Assembly: GCF_003355495.1 (NCBI RefSeq)
Contig: NZ_CP031337.1
Location: forward strand, 2,423,001 to 2,487,000
DNA from: Crenobacter cavernae
Lineage (GTDB): Bacteria > Pseudomonadota > Gammaproteobacteria > Burkholderiales > Chromobacteriaceae
Length of the DNA: 64,000 bases
Reading direction: 5' to 3'
Under the pieces are notes generated by a model, which saw only the letters and a list, made by a program, of their open reading frames with translations, was not told the DNA's origin and searched no databases. The translations under genes were made by a program, and so were the position numbers. How positions within the stretch are numbered: the first letter of the stretch is position 1; the number at the start of each line of letters is the position of its first letter. Below are positions 29,897 through 38,393 of the stretch, piece by piece.

Positions 29897-31396
29897 CTAC
29901 GGCCCGTCCGCGCCGTCCGGGTTTTGCTCGGCGCGCGCCATCGCCGCCAGCAGCAGCGGGTCGTTCCAGCGGCGGGCGGCCAGTTGGACGCCGACCGGCA
30001 GCCCTTCGCCGCCGCGCAACGTGCGCACCCACGCGCGGCGCACGAGGTCGAGCCCGGCGCGGTGGCCGCGCGTCTCGTCGGACCGCACCGTCGTTACCGG
30101 CACGACACCCGCCGGATAGCCGAGCAGGTTGTAGAGCACGCTGTAGCTGCCGCCGACGCCGACGCCGACGCCGAGGTCGTAGCTGTCGCCGTGGCGGTAG
30201 GCGGGCAGCGCGGTGGCCGGGCCGAGGATCAGCTCGATGCCGTCGCGCTCCATCGCGTCGGCGAAGCGGCGGCGGTAGTCGCGGATCGCCTGCAGGCAGC
30301 GCTCCCTCGCCGCGCCGCCGTGCTCGCCGACGCCGTCGAGCTGGGCGGCCAGCGCACGTTGGCCGAGCCCGCGCAATGTCCACGCCAGCGCCTTCGCCTG
30401 CCAGCGCTTCAGCGAGGTGACGCCAACGATCAGCCGGACCCTTCTGTCGAGCGGGTTGTCCGAGAGCGCGGCGCGCCGCCACGCGCCGCCGTCGCAGCTG
30501 AAGTAGCGGTTGAACAGCGCGACGGCCTCATGAGGCGCGGGCGGCTGCCACGGTTCGACGCACAGCCCCGCGTCGCACAGCCGCTGCGCGGCTTGCTCGA
30601 CCGCGCGACGGGCGCTCGGGCACGCCGGTAGGACGCCGTCGTCGAGGAAGTAGCCGACCTTCCGGCCGGCGAGGTCCATCCGCTGCCAGTCGGCCAGCGG
30701 CGGCGGCGGCCCGTCCCGCGTGCGCGGCGGCGATACGGCGCCGAGCACCGCTGCGACGTCGGCGACCGAGCGCGCGAGGATGCCGACCTGGTCCTCGAGC
30801 AGCCCCATGCCCGGCGGCGCGCCCCACTGCTCGCGCTCGGGCAGCCAGCCGGCCGTCGGCATCAGCGCCGCGATGCCGCACCACGCCGCAGGCACGCGCA
30901 CGCTGCCGCCCAGATCGGTGCCGAGCCCGAGGTCGGTGACGCCGGCGGCGATCAGCGCGGCCTCGCCGCCGCTGCTGCCGCCCGGCGTGCGGTCGGGCGA
31001 GAGCGGATGGTTGACGCGGCCGAACAAGGGGTTATCGCTCTCGTGGAACAGCAGCAGCTGCGACACGTTGCCCTTGCCGACGATCAGCGCCCCCGCCCGC
31101 CGCAGCCGGGCCACGTAGTCGTCGTCGCGTTCGGCGCGGTGGGCCTTGCGCGACGGCAGACCCCAGGTCGACGGCTGCCCGGCGAGGTCGAGCACGTCCT
31201 TGACGCTGGCGATCCGGCCGGCCAGCGCCGGCGGCGGCCGGCCCTCGCGGCTGTCGGCATCGAGCCGCCGGGCGTCGGCCCGGGCGGCGTCGCGGTCGTC
31301 GGCGACCAGCGCGTTGAGGGCGGGCTGCGCGGCGTCCAGGCGGCGCAGGGCCGCTTCGAGGCGGCCCGACGCGGAAGGGTGGGCGTGTATCGGCAT
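29897..31396 (-). CDS. Amidase signature family enzyme
   Basis: 499 aa from the ATG at 31396. The Ser-Ser-Lys triad is visible: Lys in GRIASVKDVLDLAG, the cis-Ser in TPGGSSGGEAALIAAG and the nucleophile in GTDLGGSVRVPAAWCG. Hydrolyses an unknown amide, perhaps a small aliphatic or aryl one. The C-terminus is less conserved and gives no substrate clue. Probably transcribed alone, convergent with the kinase pseudogene. Confidence 0.88.
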   Translation of the reverse strand: MPIHAHPSASGRLEAALRRLDAAQPALNALVADDRDAARADARRLDADSREGRPPPALAGRIASVKDVLDLAGQPSTWGLPSRKAHRAERDDDYVARLRRAGALIVGKGNVSQLLLFHESDNPLFGRVNHPLSPDRTPGGSSGGEAALIAAGVTDLGLGTDLGGSVRVPAAWCGIAALMPTAGWLPEREQWGAPPGMGLLEDQVGILARSVADVAAVLGAVSPPRTRDGPPPPLADWQRMDLAGRKVGYFLDDGVLPACPSARRAVEQAAQRLCDAGLCVEPWQPPAPHEAVALFNRYFSCDGGAWRRAALSDNPLDRRVRLIVGVTSLKRWQAKALAWTLRGLGQRALAAQLDGVGEHGGAARERCLQAIRDYRRRFADAMERDGIELILGPATALPAYRHGDSYDLGVGVGVGGSYSVLYNLLGYPAGVVPVTTVRSDETRGHRAGLDLVRRAWVRTLRGGEGLPVGVQLAARRWNDPLLLAAMARAEQNPDGADGP

Positions 31397-31506
31397 CGTA
31401 TTGACGGGTTGAGGGGGAGGCGGGGATTGTAACCGACACGCCATTCGAATGGCATGTCACGCGCGGGACCGGCAAGCTTGGCCGAGCCTTTCCCGGTGGC
31501 GCGCAT

Positions 31507-31531
31507 AAAAAAGGCCCCGGGAGGGGCCTCG
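31507..31531 (-). terminator. Intrinsic terminator of the GMC oxidoreductase gene
   Basis: Read on the minus strand: AGGCCCC, loop TCCC, GGGGCCT, then six T. It lies 16 nt beyond the stop codon. Confidence 0.9.
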
Positions 31532-31546
31532 AAGAAGCACGCCGCG

Positions 31547-33262
31547 TCAGCGCGCGCTCAGCCGGTCGGCGAGGTCCTGCGCGAGCGCGACCATGGTCAT
31601 CGTCGGGTTCCACGAGCCGCTCGCCGGCCACAAGGACGCGCCGGTCACGTAGACGTTGTTCGCGCCGTTCAGCTTGTAGTCGAGGCCGACCACCGCGTCG
31701 TCGCCTTCGCCTATCCACATCGTCGAGCCTTCGTGCACGAGGCCCGGCACGCGCACCGCGTCCTGCGACGGGCGCTCGGCCTTCCACGTGCCGCCGCCGT
31801 TCGCGTCCGGGTGCCAGTACTCGACGCGCGACGCGCCCTTGGGCGACAGCACGCGCTCGAGCGCCTGGAAGGTGCCGTCTTCCATGGTCTTCCATACCTT
31901 GGCGTCGTTCTCGCTCTCGATCACCTGCAGCGTGACGTTGGTCGTCGGGTCGGCCCCGTCGTTGCGGCGGTACCAGTTGTCCTTGTTCTTGTTGTCGATC
32001 TCGCCGAGCACCGCGCAGACGAAGACGACGTCGTCCTCGGATTCGAGCAGCTGTTCGATCGTCGCGGTCGCGACCACGTCGGGCATGTGCTGCGCGGCGG
32101 TCGCGGCGTTCTTGACCGGGTGGCGGTCGGACAGCGCGCTCAGCTGGATGTGGTACTGGCCCTGCGTTTCCTCGTTCTGGCCGGCGAGGTAGATCGCACC
32201 GAGTTCCAGTTCGCCGATCTCGGACGCGAAGTCGTAGTCGGCGCGCGGCACGCGCGCGATGATCGAGCTGATGAAGTGGGCGGTGAAGCGCTCGCCGGCG
32301 AGCTTCGCCTCGGGGAAGGAGTTGAGCACCAGCGTGGTCGCCGGCAGCGTGCCCATCGCGAGGATCAGCTGCGCCTTGCCGACGGCGACGACGCCGCGGC
32401 TGGTCTCGAGCGCGGTCGCGGTGCCGTCCTGCTCGACGATGCGCTCGACGACGCATTCGGTCGCGATGGTCAGCGGCGCGCCACGGCCGGCGGCGGCGAG
32501 CTTCTGCTGGCGGTCGGCGATCTCGAGCATAGGGCCCGGGGTCGAGAACTTCAAAAAGTCGACGTATTCGAGGCGGGGCGCGTCGACCGCGAGCGGTGCG
32601 GCCATCACGCGCGTCGCCGACGGGATCTCGCCGAGGCCGTTCTCGAGCCGCTGGGTCAGCCGTGCCTGCAGTTCGCCGAAGATCGGCCGCATGCCGGGCG
32701 GCGGCGCCTTGTCGCCCTTGTCGAGGTCGGCCGCCGAGATCACGTTGAGCAGCGTCTCGGCCGATTCGAAGTAGCGCTGCGCGGCGGCGATGGTTTCCTT
32801 CGGCCAGTCGGCCATTTCCTCGGGCGTCGGGCGCGGGCACCACGAGCTCCACATGATCGAGCGCCCGCCGAAAAAGGGCACCATGCCGTGCTGCCACTTG
32901 ATGTGGCGCGCGTCGTGCGTCTTGGCCGACAGCGTCCACGGGAAGGTCTCGGACAGGCCGCCGAGCGTCTGCTGGTACGGCAGCGGCAGGTTCTGGAAGT
33001 GTTCGGGCAGGAAGAAGGGGCCGCGCTCGAGGATCAGGATGCGCGCGTGCGGGTTGTTCTTCAGTGTGCGTTCGACGAAGCCGAGCGCGCAAAAGCCGCT
33101 GCCGATGACGATGTAGTCGAACTGCTGGTCTTCGCGGATCTGTTTCCAGTCGGTGTGCGACGCGAAGAACACGTGGTTCATCACGTCCTGCGGGGTCGGC
33201 GTCTGCGGGCCCGGGGTCGGGAAGCCGTAGTTGAAGTTCGGTGCCGACGATGCTGTTTTCAT
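31547..33262 (-). CDS. GMC-type FAD-dependent oxidoreductase
   Basis: 571 aa. FDYIVIGSGFCALGFVERTL is the FAD-binding Rossmann motif at about residue 48; LILAMGTLPATTLVL is a second conserved nucleotide-binding region; the C-terminal NNVYVTGASLWPASGSWNPT with TMTMVALAQDLADRL corresponds to the GMC C-terminal domain with the active-site residues before Asn-Pro-Thr. No signal peptide. Substrate unknown, probably an alcohol or sugar. Strong ribosome-binding site (AGGAGGAG). Monocistronic between two terminators. Confidence 0.88.
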   Translation of the reverse strand: MKTASSAPNFNYGFPTPGPQTPTPQDVMNHVFFASHTDWKQIREDQQFDYIVIGSGFCALGFVERTLKNNPHARILILERGPFFLPEHFQNLPLPYQQTLGGLSETFPWTLSAKTHDARHIKWQHGMVPFFGGRSIMWSSWCPRPTPEEMADWPKETIAAAQRYFESAETLLNVISAADLDKGDKAPPPGMRPIFGELQARLTQRLENGLGEIPSATRVMAAPLAVDAPRLEYVDFLKFSTPGPMLEIADRQQKLAAAGRGAPLTIATECVVERIVEQDGTATALETSRGVVAVGKAQLILAMGTLPATTLVLNSFPEAKLAGERFTAHFISSIIARVPRADYDFASEIGELELGAIYLAGQNEETQGQYHIQLSALSDRHPVKNAATAAQHMPDVVATATIEQLLESEDDVVFVCAVLGEIDNKNKDNWYRRNDGADPTTNVTLQVIESENDAKVWKTMEDGTFQALERVLSPKGASRVEYWHPDANGGGTWKAERPSQDAVRVPGLVHEGSTMWIGEGDDAVVGLDYKLNGANNVYVTGASLWPASGSWNPTMTMVALAQDLADRLSAR

Positions 33263-33524
33263 GCTGTCTCCTCCTGTCAGGGGGTCGTGCTCTCGGGTGA
33301 ATGTCTGCCTTCTTGTTATTCAATTGGTATATGCAAATAGCTTTTATTAGGCAAGAAACAATTTTCTTGGGCGGGCGACAGGGAAGGGCGGCGTGAGGGG
33401 GGCAGCGAAGGCGGGGGCGATACATCGGTTTGGGGCGTGGCTTACCTTGCGAACGGCGTGTGGTTCGCGTCCTGCGGTGCGCGTTAGACTGAATCATGTT
33501 CCCGGCCCTTGCAGAGCGAGCACC
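33263..33524. promoter_or_regulatory. Divergent promoter region between GMC oxidoreductase and MBL-fold genes
   Basis: 262 nt. An AT-rich stretch at 33310-33365 (TTATTCAATTGGTATATGCA) stands out in GC-rich DNA and is the likely promoter/operator zone of the GMC gene. The rest holds no open frame with a plausible start. Confidence 0.4.
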
Positions 33525-34289
33525 ATGTCCACCCTACCCATCGCCCGCGCCGCCGACTGGTACCGCGTAGAGCGACTAGACGACGGCGTCACGCGGATTC
33601 ACGAGCACCACATCGCCCCGTTCTACCGCTGCAATATCTGGCATGTGCGAGGGCGCGACCGCGACCTCTTGGTCGACTCGGGCATGGGCGTGGTCAGCCT
33701 GACGGGTGCGGTGCCATGGTTGGCCGAGCGCCCGATCGTCGCGCTGGCGAGCCATTCCCACTTCGACCATATCGGCAACCATCACGAATTCGCCGAGCGC
33801 GCGTGTCACCGGCTCGAGGCGCCCATCCTCGCCGACCCGGCGCCGGCGGCGACGCTGGCCGAGCGTTACGCGGTGATCGAGATGTTCGACGCCTTGCCGC
33901 CGGGCGGCTACCGCCAAGCCGACTATCGGGTCGAGGCCGCGCCGGCGACGCGCGTGCTCGAAGACGGCGACGTGATCGACCTCGGAGACCGGGTGTTCGA
34001 GGTGGTGCACGTGCCCGGGCACTCTCCCGGTTCGATCGCGCTGTGGGAGGCGGCGACGTCGACGCTGTTCTCGGGCGACGCGGTCTACGACGGTCCGCTG
34101 ATCGACGATACCTACCATTCCAACCGCGACGATTATGTCGCGTCGATGCAAAGGCTGCGCGCCTTGCCGGTGCGTGTCGTCCACGGCGGCCACTTCCCGA
34201 GCTTCGGTCGCGAGCGCTATTTGCAGTTGATCGACGACTACCTCGCCGGACGGCGTTCTCCGGGCTGCCCGCCCGTTACATCTGCCTGA
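33525..34289 (+). CDS. Metallo-beta-lactamase fold hydrolase
   Basis: 254 aa from the ATG at 33525. ALASHSHFDHIGNHHEF is the HxHxDH metal motif; VVHVPGHSPGSIAL gives the next His, LFSGDAVYDG the bridging Asp, VVHGGHFPSFGR the final His, so a two-zinc site is complete. The closest types are glyoxalase II-like or quorum-quenching-like hydrolases. No signal peptide. Substrate unknown. Confidence 0.88.
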   Translation: MSTLPIARAADWYRVERLDDGVTRIHEHHIAPFYRCNIWHVRGRDRDLLVDSGMGVVSLTGAVPWLAERPIVALASHSHFDHIGNHHEFAERACHRLEAPILADPAPAATLAERYAVIEMFDALPPGGYRQADYRVEAAPATRVLEDGDVIDLGDRVFEVVHVPGHSPGSIALWEAATSTLFSGDAVYDGPLIDDTYHSNRDDYVASMQRLRALPVRVVHGGHFPSFGRERYLQLIDDYLAGRRSPGCPPVTSA

Positions 34290-34516
34290 AGCGCGAAGCG
34301 TGGCTGCGGCTCAAGGGCAGCATTTCGGCGCGGTCCTTCCGGTGGATGCGCAGCCGGCCGACGGTGCGACTCGGGCGTGCGACGAAGCGCAATGGACGGC
34401 GGCCAATAGCGGACGAGGGGGCCGAGGTTGCGCGGGCACGTGGGCCAGAACGCGCCTAAGCTGATGGAGTCCCGCACGGCCCGAGCGGCCGGTCGGTCTT
34501 GGAAAGGAGCCGTTCC
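34290..34516. other. Intergenic region, no clear gene
   Basis: 227 nt between the MBL-fold gene and the adenosine-specific kinase gene. No supported open frame, repeat or terminator was found. An AAAGGAG ribosome-binding site for the next gene is at 34503-34509. Confidence 0.5.
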
Positions 34517-35002
34517 ATGCAACTGATCTCTGTGACAATCGACAAGCCGGAGGCGACCAACTTCATCCTCGGCCAGACGCACTTCATCAAGTCCGTCGAG
34601 GACCTGCACGAAGCGCTGGTTGCCGCCGTGCCGGGCATCAAGTTTGGCGTGGCCTTCTGTGAGGCTTCCGGCCAATGCCTGGTGCGCTGGTCCGGCACCG
34701 ATGCCGCGATGATCGAGCTGGCCCAGAAGAACGCGAAAGCGATCGACGCCGGCCATAGCTTCATCATTTTCCTCGGCGACGGCTTCTACCCGCTGAACGT
34801 ACTGAACGCGGTCAAGATGGTCCCCGAGGTCTGCCGCATTTTCTGCGCGACCGCCAACCCGACCGAAGTGATCATCGCCGAGACGGATCAGGGGCGAGGG
34901 ATACTCGGCGTGGTGGACGGCTTTTCGACCCAAGGAATCGAAGGCGACGACGACATCCGATGGCGCAAGGACCTGCTGCGGCAGGTCGGTTACAAACTCT
35001 GA
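34517..35002 (+). CDS. Adenosine-specific kinase family protein
   Basis: 161 aa. The whole sequence resembles the short family first described as an archaeal adenosine-specific kinase: MQLISVTIDKPEATNFILGQ at the start, KFGVAFCEASGQCLVRWSG, HSFIIFLGDGFYPLNVLNAV and CRIFCATANPTEVIIAETDQ. Biochemical function in bacteria is not established. Good AAAGGAG ribosome-binding site. It is the last chromosomal gene before the integron cassette array. Confidence 0.8.
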   Translation: MQLISVTIDKPEATNFILGQTHFIKSVEDLHEALVAAVPGIKFGVAFCEASGQCLVRWSGTDAAMIELAQKNAKAIDAGHSFIIFLGDGFYPLNVLNAVKMVPEVCRIFCATANPTEVIIAETDQGRGILGVVDGFSTQGIEGDDDIRWRKDLLRQVGYKL

Positions 35003-35098
35003 GAGCTTGGCACAGAATATGCCGCGAGCGCTCCTCGGCGGGTGAAGCGCAGCGCAGAAACCGGGGTTTACGTGGGGTAAATTGAATCGCCCCCACTT

Positions 35099-35176
35099 CC
35101 CTAACGTCCAAGCTGACCGGCGATCTTGACGCCGCGAAGCGGCGGCAAGAACGTCCGGTGGAGCGCCTTGTTGGGT
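35099..35176 (-). repeat. attC4, integron recombination site (distal end of the array)
   Basis: Read on the minus strand it runs from ACCCAAC (R'') to GTTAGGG (R'), with an imperfect stem between: GCGCTCCACCGG pairs with CCGGTCAGC and CTTGCCGCCGC with GCGGCGTCAAG around TTC. R' ends in G rather than a pyrimidine, consistent with a junction to non-cassette DNA on its left. It terminates the 166-aa cassette gene. Confidence 0.85.
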
Positions 35177-35183
35177 GTAAACG

Positions 35184-35684
35184 CTAGAGAAACCACGACG
35201 CCAGCCTTGCCACCGAATTTGTGGACGTTCGAATGCGACGGCGAGGCGTCATTACGAAGCCCAGTTCATTTCTTGTTTTCTCTCTATCAACAACTGACAT
35301 TGTGAGATATAGAAGGTGCAAGCGTGCGATGAGGTCCCATTGGGGCTCATCAATCTGAGCAGCCAGGCTTTTAGCACCGGTGTCGCCGCAATAGGAAGTG
35401 AACTGCTCTTTCACGAACTGAACAAATTGCGCCGGCGAGAGATCGGCCACCCGCGATGCGTATAGGCCGAACTTATACCAACTTACGCTTCCGAAGTTGT
35501 CCGCCGCAGTATGGATTCGCACCGGACAGTTGTTAAACGACAAACGGCTATAGATGGTCTGCGTGTTTGTGTCGAGGCCCTTGATGTTGTGTGCATCCAC
35601 CAGAGTGTGGATCACGTCACGAATGTTCGTGGTCGCGGGCAGCGTTGCCACGATACCGTCTCTCCACCGCGATGGAAGTTCCAT
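35184..35684 (-). CDS. Cassette gene 4: hypothetical protein, 166 aa
   Basis: MELPSRWRDGIVATLPATTN at the start; the frame can be extended five codons to a TTG inside attC3, but the ATG at 35684 is preferred. Contains a central aromatic-rich part (SVSWYKFGLYASRVADL) and a helical C-terminal half. No family recognised. The gene fills the space between attC3 and attC4, the defining layout of an integron cassette. No Shine-Dalgarno is visible, as is often so in cassettes translated from the cassette promoter transcript. Confidence 0.7.
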   Translation of the reverse strand: MELPSRWRDGIVATLPATTNIRDVIHTLVDAHNIKGLDTNTQTIYSRLSFNNCPVRIHTAADNFGSVSWYKFGLYASRVADLSPAQFVQFVKEQFTSYCGDTGAKSLAAQIDEPQWDLIARLHLLYLTMSVVDREKTRNELGFVMTPRRRIRTSTNSVARLASWFL

Positions 35685-35693
35685 GCTTTTTAC

Positions 35694-35761
35694 ACCCAAC
35701 GCTCAGGTTCAGCCGCGTGCCCGCCGAAGGCGGGCACGTCGGCTGGAACCTTTTGTTGGGC
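35694..35761 (-). repeat. attC3, integron recombination site
   Basis: Minus-strand reading: GCCCAAC (R'') through a near-perfect hairpin (GTGCCCGCC, loop TTC, GGCGGGCAC, flanked by AGGTTCCAGCCG and CGGCTGAACCT with one extrahelical base) to GTTGGGT (R'). 68 bp, a typical attC length. Confidence 0.9.
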
Positions 35762-35767
35762 TTTCCG

Positions 35768-36694
35768 TTACGGGAGTCGGCGGAGAATTAACTCAAAATC
35801 AAGGTTTTTAACTACTGCGAGCCCTGCTGCTCCGGCAAGGCTTTGTGAGCCGTTGTCGCCATTGGGACCTTGATACCCATTTGGCCCTCGATTGCCGCCG
35901 TCGCAGTAGGTGCTCCCATGTCCGCCGTCACCGCCGCGTCCACCGTCACCACCGGCACCGCCAATACCCGGATTGCCTGGACTGCCTGCTGCTGCGACAA
36001 ATGTATAGCTGGCCTGCGGAATAGGCGCTGCGCCTACGTTATAGAAGAATAGTTGGCCTCCTTGTCCGCCGTGTCCCGCGTCGCCTCCGTGGCCACCCGG
36101 ACCACCTGAATATCCTCTGCCACCGTCGCCGCCGCTGTGTTTGCAGCCTGGGAAAGGCCAATTTGAATCCGCTGCATCTCCACCCCGTGGTCCTTCGGCA
36201 CCAGTGCTTCCCTTGACACCATTGCCACCATGGCCGCCATCTTGACCATCAAGATTGACGTTTAATGTTCCATGTAGCTCCTGGATGACGTGAATGGCGA
36301 CAATGCCACCACTGTCACCAGGTGATCCAGGACGACCGGATTCACCCACTGCCGATCCCGACGTTCCCGCCTTCGCTCGCTTGTCGGCGGGACTGAATGA
36401 CACGATAGAGCAATTCTCAGAGTGAAGCTTATTGACAAAGATCACTACGGTGTTGCCGTTCGTAATGATTTTTGCATTGTTCTTGAGTTCAAGCTTATCA
36501 AGGGCAATAAATGCAAAGGTATTCTTCTCGTAACTTGGTCCCCCAATAACCAAGTCCGATCCATTAAGTGTGACGGTGCCTCCGGCTCTAAGCCGTAAAC
36601 CGAAGTCGACTTGGCTAATATCCCTATCTATTGCAGCCTTAACTTCGTCTGGTAAGACATCATAGTTGATGGGAATTCCTTGGTACTCTGCCAT
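35768..36694 (-). CDS. Cassette gene 3b: collagen-like Gly-rich protein, 308 aa
   Basis: N-terminal domain (residues 1-110, with LNGSDLVIGGPSYEKNTFAF and a run of beta-strand-like segments) followed by Gly-X-Y-rich stretches (GRPGSPGDSGG at about 122, then GGHGGNGVKGSTGAEGPRGG and many GG-H/D-GG repeats to about 290). Ends in LILRRLP. No signal peptide is seen. AAAGGAG precedes the ATG. The stop lies 7 nt before attC3, so it is a cassette gene. Function unknown; it could be a surface or matrix protein, but nothing in the sequence shows export. Confidence 0.75.
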   Translation of the reverse strand: MAEYQGIPINYDVLPDEVKAAIDRDISQVDFGLRLRAGGTVTLNGSDLVIGGPSYEKNTFAFIALDKLELKNNAKIITNGNTVVIFVNKLHSENCSIVSFSPADKRAKAGTSGSAVGESGRPGSPGDSGGIVAIHVIQELHGTLNVNLDGQDGGHGGNGVKGSTGAEGPRGGDAADSNWPFPGCKHSGGDGGRGYSGGPGGHGGDAGHGGQGGQLFFYNVGAAPIPQASYTFVAAAGSPGNPGIGGAGGDGGRGGDGGHGSTYCDGGNRGPNGYQGPNGDNGSQSLAGAAGLAVVKNLDFELILRRLP

Positions 36695-36750
36695 ACGATG
36701 CTCTCCTTTTGTTTGCGGCGTAAAGCCCGCGAGGGATGAAAACTATCGTC

Positions 36751-37038
36751 TTAGTCGGCATTGGCTTCTTGCCAGCTAAGTTCCACAACGAAGTTTGGAC
36801 ATGCATTGTTAGGTGTGCATGCGTAGCGAAGGCGAATAACTACGGATGTGACACCATCTACTTCCTCAAGGGTCGCTTGCATCACGGAACATCGTTGAGG
36901 AGGAAGAGTGTAGCCAACGTATTGTTCCGCGATGACTCTAAACGTCAATGATCCTGCTACAGCGCGCATCCCATCCTGAACGTTGAACTTATATCTGTGC
37001 TCAAGATAGCCTAGTGCATTAACTGACACAGTTGGCAT
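36751..37038 (-). CDS. Cassette gene 3a: hypothetical protein, 95 aa
   Basis: MPTVSVNALGYLEHRYKFNV at the start and VVELSWQEANAD at the end, beta-strand rich with three Cys. It shares one cassette with the collagen-like gene (no attC site between them), separated by 56 nt, so the two may work together. No family recognised. The predicted ribosome-binding site is weak. Confidence 0.65.
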   Translation of the reverse strand: MPTVSVNALGYLEHRYKFNVQDGMRAVAGSLTFRVIAEQYVGYTLPPQRCSVMQATLEEVDGVTSVVIRLRYACTPNNACPNFVVELSWQEANAD

Positions 37039-37085
37039 GATCGTATTCTCGCGACATTACATTAATAACTGTGCTGCTTCAGAAA

Positions 37086-37150
37086 GCCCAACGTCAAAGC
37101 TGAGGGGCGCCGCGCTTTTTGCGGCGTCCCTCTCCAGCGCCGTGTTAGGC
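37086..37150 (-). repeat. attC2, integron recombination site
   Basis: Minus-strand reading: GCCTAAC (R'') ... GTTGGGC (R'), 65 bp. GCTGGAGAGGGACGCCGC pairs with GCGGCGCCCCTCAGC with extrahelical bases and an AAAAAGC loop. It lies between the cassettes of the 105-aa and 95-aa genes. Confidence 0.9.
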
Positions 37151-37197
37151 AACACTGCTATTAATCGAGACTGCCCCCAGTTTCTTGCAAACCTTCC

Positions 37198-37515
37198 TTA
37201 GAGCTGCCCTTCTCCCGGGTCCTCCAGCTTGCTTTGTACGCGAAAACTCGGTGAAACTGCGCCATCGATAAAGGATACCCTGCAGGGACCTTCGTTGCGC
37301 ACAAGATCGAGATAATGCTGGTACATGACAAACGACGCATGGGCGGTACCGGTTTTTGAACTGACATCGAAGGTGTTGGGCGGTAGGGCGCCCGTCGAAT
37401 CGACGAAAACCAGATTGAGGGTATGCCCGTTGCCGCAATGGAGAACGATTTTGCCTTCTTGCTTGCCTCCGATTGAATACAGGTTGACACGGTAGTGTTC
37501 AAGGATTTCTGACAT
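37198..37515 (-). CDS. Cassette gene 2: hypothetical protein, 105 aa
   Basis: MSEILEHYRVNLYSIGGKQE at the start, preceded by AAAGGAG at a good distance. Small beta-rich protein with VLHCGNGHTLNLVFVDSTG. A competing frame (37145-37438) ends in the TAA of the attC2 core, but it has no ribosome-binding site. No family recognised. Lies inside the attC1-attC2 cassette. Confidence 0.7.
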   Translation of the reverse strand: MSEILEHYRVNLYSIGGKQEGKIVLHCGNGHTLNLVFVDSTGALPPNTFDVSSKTGTAHASFVMYQHYLDLVRNEGPCRVSFIDGAVSPSFRVQSKLEDPGEGQL

Positions 37516-37610
37516 TTGGCTCTCCTTTGTTGAATGCTGCGCTAACCATGAAGCTTAGAAGTTGCCAGGAACCGCAGCAACTCAAGGCTTTGATCGTACA
37601 GCCAGCTTCC

Positions 37611-37706
37611 TTATCTGGAGATAAACACGTAGACGCCAACTGTCGTTACCAACAGCGACCCGACCGCCGCCAGCGCCATCGTGACATCAGCCAAGCGCGG
37701 CTCAAT
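37611..37706 (-). CDS. Possible 31-aa membrane peptide in cassette 2
   Basis: Open frame of 32 codons including stop. A perfect GGAGG at 37719-37715 lies 8 nt ahead of an ATT codon at 37706, just beyond the attC1 R' core. The peptide has a short polar start (IEPRLADVTM) and one hydrophobic helix (ALAAVGSLLVTTVGVYVF) ending SR. ATT starts are rare but known (infC). TTG at 37694 or ATG at 37679 would give shorter forms. Confidence 0.35.
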   Translation of the reverse strand: MEPRLADVTMALAAVGSLLVTTVGVYVFISR

Positions 37707-37722
37707 GAGTGATACCTCCGTC

Positions 37723-37792
37723 GCCTAACGTTCAAAGTGAGGGGCGCGAGCCGCTTTGCGGCGAAGCGTCCCTCTCGACTGCAATGTTAGGC
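37723..37792 (-). repeat. attC1, integron recombination site nearest attI
   Basis: Minus-strand reading: GCCTAAC (R'') ... GTTAGGC (R'), 70 bp. AGTCGAGAGGGACGC pairs with GCGCCCCTCACT around a CTTCGCCGCAAAGCGG hairpin. The TAA stop of cassette gene 1 lies within the R'' core, a common cassette feature. Confidence 0.9.
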
Positions 37793-38098
37793 ATGTTTTT
37801 TCCTTGGGTGGTGATAACGCCAATTGGCCAGGCAGATGTAGGCAAAGAGGAACACGCCGAGCGAGAAACCGACACCGTAGAACCAAGGCTTCAATTCTGG
37901 TGAAGGTGCCAATGTGCCGGCCATTTCTGCAAAGAACAAACCGACGGGGGTAAATAGCAATGTTGGTGTCATGGCAAGCATGGTGACACCCTCGCCGTAA
38001 TGTAAGCGGAGCGGCACATAGGTTAATGGCAAGGTAGAGATTACGATCAGGATCAGCCAGTCTTGCCGCCCAAGTTTCCAGTGGATTCCCAGCTTCAT
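37787..38098 (-). CDS. Cassette gene 1: small membrane protein, 103 aa
   Basis: MKLGIHWKLGRQDWLILIVI at the start, then three hydrophobic segments (about residues 14-31, 38-60, 70-92) and a basic C-terminal tail (HHPRKKHA). The first cassette gene after attI, so it should be the most strongly expressed from the cassette promoter. Its stop codon is the TAA of the attC1 core. No family recognised. Confidence 0.7.
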   Translation of the reverse strand: MKLGIHWKLGRQDWLILIVISTLPLTYVPLRLHYGEGVTMLAMTPTLLFTPVGLFFAEMAGTLAPSPELKPWFYGVGFSLGVFLFAYICLANWRYHHPRKKHA

Positions 38099-38106
38099 CG
38101 CAAAAT

Positions 38107-38180
38107 GCCTAACTATTAATTAACCATCACTACTGAAGTCTAAATCATTAACAAAGTGCCCCTGAGTCGGTAACAAAGTG
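38107..38180 (-). repeat. attI primary recombination site of the integron
   Basis: The GCCTAAC at 38107-38113 (GTTAGGC on the minus strand) is the core into which the first cassette joined. Two identical direct repeats TAACAAAGTG at 38149-38158 and 38171-38180, 22 bp apart, fit the accessory integrase-binding repeats (DR1/DR2) of attI sites. It lies between the cassettes and intI, where attI is expected. Confidence 0.75.
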
Positions 38181-38393
38181 AGGCCTAAGTCAGTGGTGAT
38201 GGTGCTATCTAAACTGTTTTATTGAGGATCTGAACGAGGCTTGTTTAGACCTTCCCGAACTATAAATAGACACCTTGAAGGATGTAATTAATTGCATCGC
38301 CATCCCATCTAGATGACCCCAATCGAACTGGACAGCAGGCCCCACAATGACCTATGACGAAAGGGTATTCATAAGCGCCGGAGCAAACGCGTC
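38181..38393. promoter_or_regulatory. AT-rich region carrying the intI promoter and probably the cassette promoter
   Basis: 213 nt, clearly more AT-rich than flanking genes (ACTATAAATAG at about 38261). In integrons this interval normally carries the divergent promoters for intI and the cassettes. No unambiguous -35/-10 pair or LexA box could be fixed by eye. Confidence 0.45.

Noticed and set aside
37145..37438. Alternative cassette gene of 97 aa ending at the attC2 core TAA
   Set aside because: No ribosome-binding site, atypical composition; the overlapping 105-aa frame has AAAGGAG and a good start. Its end in attC2 is coincidental, though it was tempting.
35099..38113. Cassette region considered as a prophage or transposon insertion
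   Set aside because: No transposase, terminal inverted repeats or phage genes; attC structure explains the layout.
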